64,000 nucleotides of DNA from Bacteroidota bacterium (lineage in GTDB: Bacteria; Bacteroidota; Bacteroidia; Chitinophagales; Chitinophagaceae): NCBI GenBank assembly GCA_023415275.1, contig JAEZLJ010000086.1, positions 1 to 64,000 of the forward strand. Direction: 5' to 3'. Positions 8,464 through 18,417 of this stretch are shown here, in pieces. How positions within the stretch are numbered: position 1 is the first letter of the stretch; every line of letters starts with the position of its first letter. A program made the translations under genes and the position numbers. The notes under the pieces are model-generated. The model searched no databases and had not been told where the DNA came from. It saw only the letters and a list, made by a program, of their open reading frames with translations.

Positions 8464-9295
8464 TGTTGTGTTGAGCTTTTCCAGAGGGATTGAATGTTAA
8501 TAATAACCCGGGGGTTACACCCAGCTGAGGATGCAGGGAAGCTAACATATTCAGATGGAGACTTTTCATGCCTATTCCAAAACCCATATAGTAGCTGGAA
8601 GTGGCAGCACTTATTCCTGCGCAGGCAGACATTCTTTCTTCAAAAAAGTAATGAAGCCCGGCATTCAGATTCAATGGTTCACTTTCCTGTTTTTCAATGG
8701 TAGCGCCGATAAAAACCTTTGAAGAAACATCATAACCAAATCCTGCAGAATATATAGCTGGAAGTTTTTCCTCATGGGATTTACCTATTGGGCTACCCAT
8801 AGGATTATACATATGAAATCCAATATTTAAAGACTCCGTAAGATGAAAAATGATGCCTCCTTCAGCATTGACAGAGAAAGCTGAACCATATCCTTCTGAC
8901 TTGATATTATAATAATTGAATTGTACCCCTATATCTATCTTCTCACTCAAACGGCGACTATAAGCCAGGCCAATTCCGCTTTCATTGTATGACAAGTCAC
9001 CAAAATAGTCACCACTGATTCCAAAATTACCTGAGCTTGTAGGGATGCCAATCGTTGCGGCATACTGGCTTAACTCTTTCAGATTATATCGCTTTTCGGC
9101 ATATACTGCCGCAGAGATCTCTTTCAACCTGGCAAGGGCAGCCTGGTTGGCACGCATGTTAAAAGCACTGCTATGTAAGGAACTGAATGTCAGCAATTGA
9201 GTCAACGGTGCAGCCAGCGGTCTTCTAACCGATTGACCCTGAACAATAATAATGGCAATAAAATGAAAGAAGAGAACAAACAATAATCTTCTCAC
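8456..9295 (-). CDS. PorV/FadL-like outer-membrane beta-barrel protein
   Basis: The 279-residue product has a signal peptide (about 1-20) and repeated amphipathic strands (FGISGDYFGDLSYNESGIGL, KIDIGVQFNYYNI). The N-terminal part, with SSAFNMRANQAAL and YAEKRYNL, resembles the start of PorV/PorQ-family and other FadL-like proteins of Bacteroidota. PorV shuttles T9SS cargo from the SprA translocon, but this protein is shorter than typical PorV and could equally be a structural partner of the HhH-barrel protein, which it overlaps by 8 bases. Family assignment is by pattern only. Confidence 0.55.
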   Translation of the reverse strand: MRRLLFVLFFHFIAIIIVQGQSVRRPLAAPLTQLLTFSSLHSSAFNMRANQAALARLKEISAAVYAEKRYNLKELSQYAATIGIPTSSGNFGISGDYFGDLSYNESGIGLAYSRRLSEKIDIGVQFNYYNIKSEGYGSAFSVNAEGGIIFHLTESLNIGFHMYNPMGSPIGKSHEEKLPAIYSAGFGYDVSSKVFIGATIEKQESEPLNLNAGLHYFFEERMSACAGISAATSSYYMGFGIGMKSLHLNMLASLHPQLGVTPGLLLTFNPSGKAQHNNE

Positions 9296-9329
9296 GCAGT
9301 AAGTTTGGTTGTTAAGATATATGATAAAA

Positions 9330-9362
9330 TTTGTTTTGCCAATGCCCGCTTGCTTACTTTTG
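9330..9362 (+). promoter_or_regulatory. folD promoter, probably leaderless
   Basis: TTTG (9330-9333), a 21-base spacer, then TACTTTTG (9355-9362), an exact match to the Bacteroidota -7 box TAnnTTTG. The start codon follows four bases later, so transcription should begin at or within a base or two of the ATG. Confidence 0.7.
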
Positions 9363-9366
9363 CGCC

Positions 9367-10263
9367 ATGCAAATTTTAAATGGGAAAGAAGCCTCCCAGG
9401 CTATTAAAGATTCGATCAAACTGGAAATGGCTCAATTGGCTTCCCGGGGCAAACAAGTGCCGCACCTGGTGGCGGTACTGGTAGGGAATAATGGCGCCAG
9501 CGAGACCTATGTGGCATCAAAGGTTAAGGCTTGTGAGGAAGTTGGCTTCAAATCAACACTTATACGCCTCGAGGATACAATATCTTCTTTTAAGCTTCTG
9601 GATATCATCCGCGATCTGAATACAGATCCGGAAGTGGATGGAATATTGGTTCAGCTTCCCCTGCCTGACCATATTTCTTCTGAAGAGGTGATCAACACTA
9701 TTGATCCCACTAAAGATGTTGATGGTTTTCATCCCAATAATGTAGGTCGCATGGTGCTGGGACAGCCAAGCTTTATTCCTGCTACACCCTATGGAATCAT
9801 GCTAATGCTGGAACATTATAAAATAGACACCAAAGGAAAGCATGCGGTGGTAGTAGGCAGAAGCCATATAGTGGGAAGGCCCATGAGCATATTATTAAGT
9901 GGCAATAGTTACCCTGGCAATTGCACCGTAACCATTTGTCATTCCCATACAAAGAATGTAAAGGAGATCTGCCTATCCGCTGATATTATCATTGCTGCAC
10001 TTGGACGTCCTCAATTTATTACTGCAGACATGGTAAAAGAGGGAGCGGTGATCATTGACGTAGGCATTACCCGCGTTCCTGATAGTTCCCGCAAATCCGG
10101 CTACCGTATTAGTGGAGATGTTGACTTTGAGCAGGTAGCGCCCAAATGTTCCTATATCACACCGGTGCCGGGTGGTGTAGGCCCTATGACCATTGCAGCT
10201 TTAATGAAGAACACGTTTAGGGCATGCGCTTTGAAGCACTATGAAGAGGAAGAAGTAAAATAA
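9367..10263 (+). CDS. folD: Bifunctional methylenetetrahydrofolate dehydrogenase/methenyltetrahydrofolate cyclohydrolase
   Basis: FolD interconverts 5,10-methylene-, 5,10-methenyl- and 10-formyl-tetrahydrofolate in the cytoplasm, feeding purine and formyl-Met synthesis. The 298-residue product carries the family signatures [14 protein letters not shown] (catalytic Tyr/Lys), [16 protein letters not shown], the nucleotide-binding [14 protein letters not shown] and the C-terminal [13 protein letters not shown] place the start at 9367 because upstream codons from 9331 overlap the promoter and are not conserved in FolD; from 9367 the protein begins [10 protein letters not shown] as usual. The usual PCTP motif reads PATP here, a variant I recall from other Bacteroidota. 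queE follows after 32 bases. Confidence 0.97.
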   Translation: MQILNGKEASQAIKDSIKLEMAQLASRGKQVPHLVAVLVGNNGASETYVASKVKACEEVGFKSTLIRLEDTISSFKLLDIIRDLNTDPEVDGILVQLPLPDHISSEEVINTIDPTKDVDGFHPNNVGRMVLGQPSFIPATPYGIMLMLEHYKIDTKGKHAVVVGRSHIVGRPMSILLSGNSYPGNCTVTICHSHTKNVKEICLSADIIIAALGRPQFITADMVKEGAVIIDVGITRVPDSSRKSGYRISGDVDFEQVAPKCSYITPVPGGVGPMTIAALMKNTFRACALKHYEEEEVK

Positions 10264-10295
10264 CCAGCCGGACCTATTTTTTATTACCAGTAAAA

Positions 10296-10943
10296 ATGAA
10301 TGCTGACCTTTCTATAATGACATCAACAATTGAAATCATACCTGTGACTGCACTACCTGTGATGGAACACTTCTACACCTTGCAGGGTGAAGGTGTTCAC
10401 CAGGGTAAGGCGGCCTACTTTATCAGGTTGGGTGGTTGTGATGTAGGCTGTGTATGGTGTGATGTTAAAGATAGCTGGGACAGTAGTAAGCACCCACTGC
10501 GTGAGATAGATTACCTGGTGCAGCAAGTACGGCAAGCCGGTTCACCCATTGCAGTGATCACAGGTGGTGAGCCATTACTGCATGACCTGGGAGTTCTGAC
10601 CAATGAGCTACAGAAGGCTGGTATTAAAACCCATATGGAAACTTCGGGCAGCTCTCCACTTTCCGGTAGCTGGGACTGGATCACCCTTTCTCCTAAAAAA
10701 TTCAAAGCACCGCTGCCTGAGGTGGTGGAGAAAGCCAATGAGTTAAAAGTAGTTGTGTTCAATAAGACGGATTTTGAGTGGGCAGAGAAATGGGCAGCAC
10801 AAGTTCCTTCTCATTGCAGGCTTTTTCTGCAGCCAGAATGGGATAAAGCCTCTGTGGTGACGCCTTTGATCATAGATTATATTAAGGCCAATCCCAAATG
10901 GCAACTATCATTACAGGTACACAAGTATATTAATGTGCCTTAA
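10296..10943 (+). CDS. queE: 7-carboxy-7-deazaguanine synthase
   Basis: QueE is a radical-SAM enzyme converting 6-carboxy-tetrahydropterin to 7-carboxy-7-deazaguanine in preQ0/queuosine synthesis. The 215-residue protein shows the QueE-type cluster-binding motif C-x3-C-x2-C at Cys48, Cys52 and Cys55 (GGCDVGCVWCDV), the substrate-contact stretch FYTLQGEGVHQGKAAYFIRL and the GGEPLL motif. A second ATG at 10317 could be the true start. No other queuosine gene is in the window. It lies 32 bases after folD and is probably co-transcribed; both are pterin-related, though not in one pathway. Confidence 0.93.
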   Translation: MNADLSIMTSTIEIIPVTALPVMEHFYTLQGEGVHQGKAAYFIRLGGCDVGCVWCDVKDSWDSSKHPLREIDYLVQQVRQAGSPIAVITGGEPLLHDLGVLTNELQKAGIKTHMETSGSSPLSGSWDWITLSPKKFKAPLPEVVEKANELKVVVFNKTDFEWAEKWAAQVPSHCRLFLQPEWDKASVVTPLIIDYIKANPKWQLSLQVHKYINVP

Positions 10944-11049
10944 GCTTGCTTGGTTCCCTCCTTTTTTCCATGTAGTCTGTCCCACCTCGTTTATTGTTAA
11001 ATCTGGATGCAGCTTTTCTTTTCATGGGAATAGTTTTTAACTTCATCAG

Positions 11050-12984
11050 ATGAAGAACCGCTTCCTGTTACCCGCTGTTTACTGCCTGTTATTGCTGTTA
11101 CTCCCCGGCATGTACATTCACACCTTTGCACAATATGATGCTTCGAAAATCAATAAGAAGGCCGTGGAGGTGTATGAGAAGGCGATAGAAAAGGCCCAGG
11201 CAAGCGACTATAAGGCAGCTATACAAATGCTACAGGATGCCATACAAAAAGATAGCCGTTATGTAGATGCCTATTTGTCGCTCGGCGGGGTTTACGGACA
11301 AATCAAGGACTATCCTCAAAGCACGGTTTATTACGAGAAAGCATTGGCACTGGATTCTAATTATAGCTCAGACTTCAGGCTGCCGTATGCCATCAACCTG
11401 GCAGGTATGGGTGAATTTGAAAAAGCAGCTAATAGTTTAAAAGCTTTGTTATCCAGAAGCAACATAGGTAGTAATACCCGTAAAGCAGCAGAGTACCGAT
11501 TAAAGGCTTTTCAATTTGCCGTGGATTATGCAAAGGCACATCCTGTTAAAGGTTATGTTTTCGCACCTCATGACCTGGGTGATAGCATCAACACCAATGA
11601 GTCGGAATATTTTCCCTCCATGCCTGTGGACGGCAAGACTCTCATCTTTACCCGCAGGCTGAATAACTTCAATGAAGACTTCTTTGCGAGCCGCAGAAAG
11701 GATAGCATTTGGAGTAAAGCTTTCCGGTTGACAGGGAGCATCAATACCGCCCAGAATGAAGGAGCTCAAAGCATTTCCCAGGATGGCAACTGGCTGGTGT
11801 TTACAGGATGCAACCGTTCCGATGGTTTTGGCAGTTGCGACCTGTACATATCTTACCAGACCAATGAAGGATGGAGTGAAGCTATTAACCTGGGCGGGAA
11901 GATCAACAGCGATCAATGGGACTCACAACCCTGCCTCTCACCCGATAAGAGAGACCTTTATTTCTCCAGCCGCCGCTTTGGTGGTTATGGAGGAAGCGAC
12001 TTGTATGTATCACATTTAGGTCCTACAGGCAAATGGAGCGAACCTGAGAACCTCGGGCCGCAGATCAATACAGCAGGAGATGAAACATCTCCTTTTATAC
12101 ACGCCGACAACCAGACACTATACTTTGCCTCCACTGGCTTGCAAGGTTATGGTGAAGAGGATCTTTTCCTGGTACGCAAAGGCAGCGATGGCAAATGGGG
12201 CCAGCCGGAGAACCTTGGCTACCCAATCAATACCATCAGCCATGAAGGCACTTTATTCATTGCTGCAGATGGCAAAACAGCCTATTATGCCAGTGACCGA
12301 AACGATACACGGGGTGGCCTGGACATCTACCAGTTCGAACTGAGAGAAGATATCCGCCCAGCCCGTACTCTTTGGGTAAAAGGAAAGGTTTATGATAAAA
12401 ACACTTTAGCAGGTTTGCCATCTACTGTGGAACTGATCGATCTTGATTCGAGACAGACCATTTCACGGGTACAAACAGACGAAACAGGCAATTACATGAT
12501 CACCCTGCCGGTAGGAAAGGATTATGCTTTTAATGTGGCGCGCAGGGGGTATTTATTTTACTCGGATAATTATTCATTAAAGGACCGGTCACCAGATTCT
12601 ACCTACAACAAGGATATCGCCTTACAGCCCATTGCTGTCAATGCAGCAATAGTACTCCGGAATATTTTCTTCGATTTCAGTAAGTATGATCTGAAGCCGG
12701 GTTCACAGGTAGAGTTGGACAAGGTGGTTCAGTTGTTACAAGAGAACCCTACTGTGAAAATACAGATCGAAGGCTATACTGATAATGTGGGCTCCGCAGC
12801 TGATAATCAAAAACTATCGGAGAACAGGGCCAAGGCTGTAGTCAACTATCTCAATAGCAAAGGCATAGCTTTAACCCGCCTGATAGCAAAGGGCTTTGGC
12901 TCCAGTCAACCCATTGCTTCCAATAACACTGAAGAGGGCAGGGCACAAAACAGGCGTACAGAATTAAAGATTGTGGCTAAGTAA
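11050..12984 (+). CDS. PorE-like OmpA-family protein (TPR, beta-propeller, regulatory-like domain, OmpA C-terminus)
   Basis: The 644-residue envelope protein has a signal peptide (about 1-27), TPR repeats (about 30-140, e.g. YKAAIQMLQDAIQKDSRYVDAY), WD40/PD40-like propeller blades (about 190-430; recurrent DLYFSSRRFGGYGGSDLYVS-type segments), a carboxypeptidase-regulatory-like fold (about 440-510) and an OmpA peptidoglycan-binding domain (about 535-640: NIFFDFSKYDLKP, EGYTDNVGS, NRRTEL). This order matches PorE, which anchors the T9SS trans-envelope complex to peptidoglycan. Bacteroidota usually encode several paralogues of this architecture, so orthology to PorE itself is uncertain. Confidence 0.8.
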   Translation: MKNRFLLPAVYCLLLLLLPGMYIHTFAQYDASKINKKAVEVYEKAIEKAQASDYKAAIQMLQDAIQKDSRYVDAYLSLGGVYGQIKDYPQSTVYYEKALALDSNYSSDFRLPYAINLAGMGEFEKAANSLKALLSRSNIGSNTRKAAEYRLKAFQFAVDYAKAHPVKGYVFAPHDLGDSINTNESEYFPSMPVDGKTLIFTRRLNNFNEDFFASRRKDSIWSKAFRLTGSINTAQNEGAQSISQDGNWLVFTGCNRSDGFGSCDLYISYQTNEGWSEAINLGGKINSDQWDSQPCLSPDKRDLYFSSRRFGGYGGSDLYVSHLGPTGKWSEPENLGPQINTAGDETSPFIHADNQTLYFASTGLQGYGEEDLFLVRKGSDGKWGQPENLGYPINTISHEGTLFIAADGKTAYYASDRNDTRGGLDIYQFELREDIRPARTLWVKGKVYDKNTLAGLPSTVELIDLDSRQTISRVQTDETGNYMITLPVGKDYAFNVARRGYLFYSDNYSLKDRSPDSTYNKDIALQPIAVNAAIVLRNIFFDFSKYDLKPGSQVELDKVVQLLQENPTVKIQIEGYTDNVGSAADNQKLSENRAKAVVNYLNSKGIALTRLIAKGFGSSQPIASNNTEEGRAQNRRTELKIVAK

Positions 12985-13109
12985 GCTGGTTTCCAGGCAT
13001 TCAATCAAATGAACATTATGCCTTGAATAGTTGTTGCAGCACTTATTAATCACATTAATAAAATTCTTTGTGCCTTGGTAAAAATTCCGAAATTGTAACT
13101 CTATAGTTT

Positions 13110-14210
13110 ATGAGTTCGGAATTGTTCTATCAGCTGGCTTTAACCCTGGTACCCAATATTGGAGACGTGCATGCCAAATTATTATTGCAGCAATTTGGTA
13201 ATGCTTCTTCTATCTTCAAGGCTTCACATAAAGAACTGGAAAAACTGGAAGGCATAGGTACTGTCAGAGCCAACAGCATCAGGGCTTTCAATGATTTTCA
13301 CCTGGCAGAAGCGGAAATGGCTTTCATTGAAAAGTATAAGATCAAGACCTTATTCCTTACTGATCCCGACTATCCACAACGCTTGCTGAATTGCTATGAT
13401 TCTCCCACCCTGTTATTTTACAAGGGCACAGCCAACCTCAATGCTTCCAGGATTGTAGCCATCGTAGGAACACGTAGCAATACGGATTATGGAAAACAAT
13501 TCACCGAAGACCTGGTAGCGGAGTTAGCAGCACAACAGGTGTTGGTGGTCAGTGGGCTCGCTATTGGCATAGATGCTTATGCGCACAAGGCCGCTTTAAA
13601 AAATAATTTGCCAACCGTAGGCGTGGTGGGCCATGGCCTTGATAAAATATACCCTTCTGTCAATAAAGGATTGGCAAGGGATATGGCATTACAGAATGGC
13701 GGGATTTTAAGTGAGTTCTTCAGCGGCACTTTGCCTGACAAACATAATTTTCCTTTACGCAACCGTATTGTAGCAGGCATGTCTGATGCTACTATTGTAG
13801 TAGAAACATTAATATCCGGCGGAAGCATGATCACGGCCAAACTGGCGGATGCCTATAACCGCGATGTGTTCGCAGTACCCGGGAGAACGACCGATAATAA
13901 AAGCAAGGGATGCAATTACCTTATCAAGAATAATAAAGCTATTCTCCTCTCAGATGCAGACCAATTTCTTGATATCATGGGATGGCAGGAAAAGAAGAAA
14001 AAGGTAAAAAAACAAAAAGAGCTCTTTATAGAATTAACTCCGGAGGAAAAGCAGGTAGTGGATATACTGAAACAAAAAGAATCGGTACATATAGATGAAA
14101 TCAATATCAGCAGCGGCTTAAGCAGCAGCACAGTGGCCGCAGCTATCTTAAGCCTGGAACTGCAATCTGTGATAGTGGCATTACCTGGTAAACTCTATAA
14201 ATTATTATAG
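13110..14210 (+). CDS. dprA: DNA-processing protein DprA
   Basis: DprA protects incoming single-stranded DNA during natural transformation and loads RecA. The 366-residue protein has an N-terminal helix-hairpin-helix region (LEKLEGIGTVRANSI), the Rossmann-like core (VAIVGTRSNTDYGKQ, VVSGLAIGIDAYAHKAAL, FPLRNRIVAGMSDATIVVE, SGGSMITA) and a C-terminal winged-helix domain (about 310-366). Length is typical. DprA occurs in many bacteria not known to be competent, so competence is not proven. It stands alone between the PorE-like gene and guaB. Confidence 0.95.
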   Translation: MSSELFYQLALTLVPNIGDVHAKLLLQQFGNASSIFKASHKELEKLEGIGTVRANSIRAFNDFHLAEAEMAFIEKYKIKTLFLTDPDYPQRLLNCYDSPTLLFYKGTANLNASRIVAIVGTRSNTDYGKQFTEDLVAELAAQQVLVVSGLAIGIDAYAHKAALKNNLPTVGVVGHGLDKIYPSVNKGLARDMALQNGGILSEFFSGTLPDKHNFPLRNRIVAGMSDATIVVETLISGGSMITAKLADAYNRDVFAVPGRTTDNKSKGCNYLIKNNKAILLSDADQFLDIMGWQEKKKKVKKQKELFIELTPEEKQVVDILKQKESVHIDEINISSGLSSSTVAAAILSLELQSVIVALPGKLYKLL

Positions 14211-14303
14211 CAACGCAACAATATAATTATTGAGTTTTTATCATATACCTCTTTATCAATAATTTTCACATTTCCATATTTTTAAAGTTTGGGGTGAGCC
14301 ACC

Positions 14304-14311
14304 TATCTTTG
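14304..14311 (+). promoter_or_regulatory. guaB -7 box, probably leaderless
   Basis: TATCTTTG is an exact TAnnTTTG match ending three bases before the ATG at 14315. No good -33 TTG is visible at the usual distance. The proximity argues for a transcript with little or no 5' leader. Confidence 0.65.
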
Positions 14312-14314
14312 CAC

Positions 14315-15790
14315 ATGGCAACAAACTCCACTTCCAAAAACTTCATTGAAGGTTTAACGTTTGATGATGTATTGCTGGTTCCGGCACATTCTGAGATTCT
14401 TCCCCGCGATGTAGAGATCAAAACAAGGCTTACAAAGGATATTTCTTTGAATATTCCTATGTTATCAGCCGCCATGGATACGGTAACAGAGGCTTCATTG
14501 GCCATTGCTTTGGCCAGGGAAGGAGGCATCGGTATGCTGCATAAGAATATGACCATAGAAAAGCAGGCAGAGCATGTAAGAAAAGTGAAAAGGAGTGAAA
14601 GCGGGATGATCATAGATCCTATAACACTGACAGTAGATGCGACCATTGGTGATGCCTTGCATTTAATGAGAGAAAACAAGATCGGCGGTATTCCTATCAT
14701 AGATGGAGGCGGTACCCTGGCAGGCATTCTTACCAACCGCGACCTGCGTTTTGAACAGGATATGCAAAGGAAGGTGAGTGAGGTGATGACCAGGGAAAAT
14801 CTGATTACCGCACCTGAAGGCACTGATCTTAAAAAAGCTGAAGCCATCCTTCATAAGACCAAAATAGAAAAGCTTCCGGTAGTAAATAAGGATGGTAAGT
14901 TGATTTGTTTAATTACTTACAGAGATATATTACAAGTCACTTCGTATCCTAATGCAGTAAAGGATTCACTGGGAAGGTTGTTGGTAGGCGCTGCAGTAGG
15001 TGTTTCAAAGGACCTGATGGACCGTGTGGCAGCCTTGCAAACTGTGGGTGCTGATGTCATCTGTCTTGACAGTGCACATGGTCATAGCAAGGGCATTCTT
15101 GATGCTTTAAAAGAAATCAAAAAGAACTTCAAACATATTAATGTGGTGGCAGGAAACATTGCTACTACAGCAGGCGCTGAAGCATTGGCAGATGCAGGCG
15201 CAGACGCCGTTAAAGTAGGTATTGGACCTGGATCTATTTGCACAACAAGGATAGTAGCGGGCGCAGGCGTTCCGCAATTAACTGCCATTATGCAGGCCAA
15301 TGCTGCCCTGGCAAAAAGAGGCATTCCATTAATTGCAGATGGAGGAATAAGATACACGGGCGACATGGTAAAGGCTTTGGCCTCTGGTGCAGACTGTGTA
15401 ATGATGGGAAGCATATTCGCAGGCACTGAAGAAAGCCCTGGCGATACCATTATTTATGAAGGAAGGAAATTCAAGGAATACAGGGGCATGGGTTCCCTGG
15501 GTGCCATGTCGGTAGGAAGCAGCGATCGTTACTTCCAGGATCCGGAAGCGGATGTAAAAAAATATGTACCGGAAGGCATTGAAGGCCGGGTAGCCTATAA
15601 AGGATTATTGAAAGAGATCGTTTACCAGTTTGTAGGAGGCCTGCGTGCGGGTATGGGTTATTGCGGTGCAAAAAATATTGCCGAACTAAAGGAAGCCAGC
15701 TTTGTAAAGATCACCAATGCAGGTATGCGCGAAAGCCATGCACATGATGTGGAGATCACAAGGGAAGCACCTAATTACAGCAGAAAATAA
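14315..15790 (+). CDS. guaB: IMP dehydrogenase
   Basis: GuaB oxidises IMP to XMP with NAD+, the committed step of GMP synthesis. The 491-residue protein shows the N-terminal [12 protein letters not shown], two CBS domains (about 100-215, including [14 protein letters not shown]), the catalytic loop [18 protein letters not shown] with the active-site Cys, [13 protein letters not shown] and the flap GYCGAKNI. I chose 14315 rather than the in-frame ATG at 14294 because the -7 box lies between them and the protein then begins as family members do. It ends 13 bases before the convergent DUF2339 gene. Confidence 0.97.
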   Translation: MATNSTSKNFIEGLTFDDVLLVPAHSEILPRDVEIKTRLTKDISLNIPMLSAAMDTVTEASLAIALAREGGIGMLHKNMTIEKQAEHVRKVKRSESGMIIDPITLTVDATIGDALHLMRENKIGGIPIIDGGGTLAGILTNRDLRFEQDMQRKVSEVMTRENLITAPEGTDLKKAEAILHKTKIEKLPVVNKDGKLICLITYRDILQVTSYPNAVKDSLGRLLVGAAVGVSKDLMDRVAALQTVGADVICLDSAHGHSKGILDALKEIKKNFKHINVVAGNIATTAGAEALADAGADAVKVGIGPGSICTTRIVAGAGVPQLTAIMQANAALAKRGIPLIADGGIRYTGDMVKALASGADCVMMGSIFAGTEESPGDTIIYEGRKFKEYRGMGSLGAMSVGSSDRYFQDPEADVKKYVPEGIEGRVAYKGLLKEIVYQFVGGLRAGMGYCGAKNIAELKEASFVKITNAGMRESHAHDVEITREAPNYSRK

Positions 15791-15803
15791 AGCCCCGCTT
15801 ACC

Positions 15804-17129
15804 TCATATGGTTTCGGAGTCATCATTGAACATCCTATGCTTATACTTTTGATACAGGTAGGAAACTACCAGTAATAATATGCCTAATACAAGGTAGGAA
15901 ATTACTTTTTGAACGGTGGAAAAGCTAAGGCTGTCAAACACCACCAGTTTAAACAACGTAATGGCCATTAACACTATAGCTGCCAGCCGCAATGTTTTTA
16001 GTTTTCGCATTACACCGGCTGCAAAAAGTATTATGGCTACTGTTAACCATAAAAAGGTGACGGTAAGACCTGTCCATTCGAAAGCAATAAACAGGATAAA
16101 TAACAGGAATGAAAAGGCTCCCACCAGAAAAGCGGAAAGTTTTTCATTCCATAAATAGTATAATAAGGCGGCCAGTGAGCCAGCTACCATCGCTACGATA
16201 AAGGTGACCCATGCAAGCGAATGAACATCAAGGGTAGGAGTAGAAATAAATAAAGCTGCTATATAGAGAGCCAGGTTGTTGAATAATAGCTGGTAACTAT
16301 TTTCTTTCCGTAGTTGTACATTCCCAGATACCTTGCCAGATATGGCATTAAAGACGAAGAGCAAATAAAACAAAGTCATAAACAGGTAGCCAACCCATTG
16401 TTCTTTTATAGTATAACGTGTGGCTGCCCAGGCTATAAATAAAATCCAGGTTACGGCCTGCGCCACCCTTCCCACATTTTTCCATGGTTTTCTGATACCC
16501 AAATAAATGATTGCGGTATTAATAACAGTTATATAGGAAAATAAAAGTTCAGGCCTTCCCGTGTTTTTGCTGATAAGGAAGGGTATGGCATAGGCGCCCA
16601 CCAATCCCAGTAATGCTATCTCTTCATGATCATAGACCAATGCCTGGTAAATGGTGAATAGGGTCAGCAAAATCATGACAAGAAAAGCTACCCAAAAAGG
16701 CATCATGGCATAATAGACATACGCACCATAAGTGGTAAAATAGATTGAAGCTACTCCCCCACTGAAAAGAATGGCACTAAAAAGAAGGTACTTGCTTTTA
16801 AGCCTTGCAGAAAGAATATAAAGGACCAGGCCTGCCGCATAGGCCAGCCCTATCCGCATGCCTTCAGAGATCAGGTTTTTATCAATAGCATACTTTACCC
16901 CAATAGATAGCCCTGTAACAAGCACGATGATGCCGATGATATGAATTACTTTGAGCCCGATAAAATTCTCCAGGGAAAATGGGACTTTCTTATGTATCAC
17001 CGGTGTCTTTCCACTTAGCTGTCCCAGTTTATTATATAGTTGGGTGATGCGCTCCTGCTGCTGCCTGATAGTTAGGTGCAGTTCCTTCAATTCCTGCTGC
17101 ATTTTTTCTATCTCTTCACTGGAATTCAC
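15804..17129 (-). CDS. DUF2339-type polytopic membrane protein
   Basis: The 441-residue product starts with a coiled-coil segment (residues 1-40: EEIEKMQQELKELHLTIRQQ), then PFSLENFIGLKVIHIIGIIV and about a dozen hydrophobic segments to the end. The coiled coil followed by many transmembrane helices, with GLAYAAGLVLYILSARL and GGVASIYFTTYGAYVYY, is the pattern of DUF2339 proteins. Function is unknown. Many DUF2339 proteins are considerably longer; this is a compact form, apparently intact. It is convergent with guaB and divergent from the Lnb-like gene. Confidence 0.65.
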   Translation of the reverse strand: MNSSEEIEKMQQELKELHLTIRQQQERITQLYNKLGQLSGKTPVIHKKVPFSLENFIGLKVIHIIGIIVLVTGLSIGVKYAIDKNLISEGMRIGLAYAAGLVLYILSARLKSKYLLFSAILFSGGVASIYFTTYGAYVYYAMMPFWVAFLVMILLTLFTIYQALVYDHEEIALLGLVGAYAIPFLISKNTGRPELLFSYITVINTAIIYLGIRKPWKNVGRVAQAVTWILFIAWAATRYTIKEQWVGYLFMTLFYLLFVFNAISGKVSGNVQLRKENSYQLLFNNLALYIAALFISTPTLDVHSLAWVTFIVAMVAGSLAALLYYLWNEKLSAFLVGAFSFLLFILFIAFEWTGLTVTFLWLTVAIILFAAGVMRKLKTLRLAAIVLMAITLFKLVVFDSLSFSTVQKVISYLVLGILLLVVSYLYQKYKHRMFNDDSETI

Positions 17130-17217
17130 CTACCTAAAATAGGCAAAAAGATCTCACTCTTCTTTTAACTTTACAACAAGGCAGGGTTTACTTATCTTGC
17201 CCGGACAAAATGATCTA

Positions 17218-18417
17218 TTGAAAAGGCTTTTACTTGCACTCGGTTGTATCGTTTGGCTTAGCTCTACTTCTTATTCACAGCAATTTACTGATACTTCCCA
17301 TAGTTGTTCGCTTAGAATCACCTTGCTTACTTGTGCCCCAGGAGAGGAATTGTATTCCACTTTTGGACATACGGCCATAAGGGTCCAGGATAGCCTTATG
17401 GATGTAGATGCGGTGTATAACTATGGCACATTTGAATTTGCTCCCGACTTTTATAGCAAATTCATCCGCGGAAAATTATTGTATTCTTTATCAGTGGAAT
17501 CCTTCCCTGATTTTCTTTATACTTACCAGGTGGAAAGCCGGAGCGTAGTAGAACAGGAGCTCCAGTTGTCCTGTGCAGAAAAGCAAAGGCTTTACCAGGC
17601 CTTGCAGGTCAATGCCCTTGAAGAGAACAGGCATTACCGTTATGATTTCTTATTTGACAATTGTACCACAAGGGCAAGGGATATAGTGGCAGCCAATACT
17701 AACGCTCCTGTAAAATATAGAAATATACTGCCGCAAGAAATTCCCAGCTTTCGCAACCTGATACATAGTTACCTGGACAAGGGACATCAACCATGGAGCA
17801 AGTTAGGTATTGATATGCTCCTGGGAGCTAAACTGGATCGCAAGGTTACCAACCTGCAATCCATGTTCCTGCCCGATTACCTGCTAAAGGGATTTGATAG
17901 TGCCAGTACAAACGGGCTTCCATTGGTTTCACCACCCGCTCCTGTGCTTACAATGCCTTCACCCCTGGCTGCCTCCGGCATCTTTACCCCCTGGGTTTGT
18001 TTTTCCTTACTGCTGGTGGTGGTGCTGCTGCTTTCCTTTTCCCGGTCAAGGCTACCTGGAAAGGTCCTGTCCTTGTTTGATTTCCTGTTCTTTTTTATTT
18101 TGGGCTTAACAGGATTGCTTTTGCTGTTTATGTGGTTTGGCACGGATCATAAGGTCACTGCCAACAATTATAACCTGGCATGGGCATTACCTACCCATGT
18201 GGTTATGGCTTTTTTTGCCTGGAAAAGGAAACCGTGGATCCAGGCTTACTTTATAGCTGTTTTCTGGTTCACCATTGTCCTTTTGATCACCTGGTTCTTC
18301 CTTCCCCAACAATTGAACCCATCCCTTCTTCCCATTGTTTTATTGATTGCCTGGAGAAGTTGGAACTTAGCTAAAAATCCTTCGTATGGAGCAGAAAGAG
18401 ATCACAATAAAGGGTAA
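17218..18417 (+). CDS. Lnb-type (DUF4105) protein, putative lipoprotein N-acyltransferase
   Basis: The protein (399 residues from the TTG at 17218) has a signal peptide MKRLLLALGCIVWLSSTSYS, a periplasmic domain with the DUF4105/Lnb_N signatures STFGHTAIRV (His51), AVYNYGTFEF and FDNCTTRARD (Cys149), and four or five transmembrane helices from about residue 260 (including MWFGTDHKVTANNYNLAWAL). From memory, a Bacteroides member of this family has been reported as the lipoprotein N-acyltransferase that stands in for Lnt; that role here is inferred. The in-frame TTG at 17197 lies inside a TATCTTG promoter-like box, so 17218 is preferred; no ATG is available. The end overlaps the next gene by 32 bases. 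Confidence 0.75.
   Translation: MKRLLLALGCIVWLSSTSYSQQFTDTSHSCSLRITLLTCAPGEELYSTFGHTAIRVQDSLMDVDAVYNYGTFEFAPDFYSKFIRGKLLYSLSVESFPDFLYTYQVESRSVVEQELQLSCAEKQRLYQALQVNALEENRHYRYDFLFDNCTTRARDIVAANTNAPVKYRNILPQEIPSFRNLIHSYLDKGHQPWSKLGIDMLLGAKLDRKVTNLQSMFLPDYLLKGFDSASTNGLPLVSPPAPVLTMPSPLAASGIFTPWVCFSLLLVVVLLLSFSRSRLPGKVLSLFDFLFFFILGLTGLLLLFMWFGTDHKVTANNYNLAWALPTHVVMAFFAWKRKPWIQAYFIAVFWFTIVLLITWFFLPQQLNPSLLPIVLLIAWRSWNLAKNPSYGAERDHNKG

Noticed and set aside
10944..14314. Search for tRNA or riboswitch in the intergenic gaps around dprA and guaB
   Set aside because: No cloverleaf, T-loop consensus or conserved riboswitch core could be found; only a weak 6-bp hairpin at 12995-13023.
14266..14847. Minus-strand open frame of 193 codons over guaB
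   Set aside because: It lies opposite the strongly supported guaB reading frame and is Ser/Met-rich without any domain.
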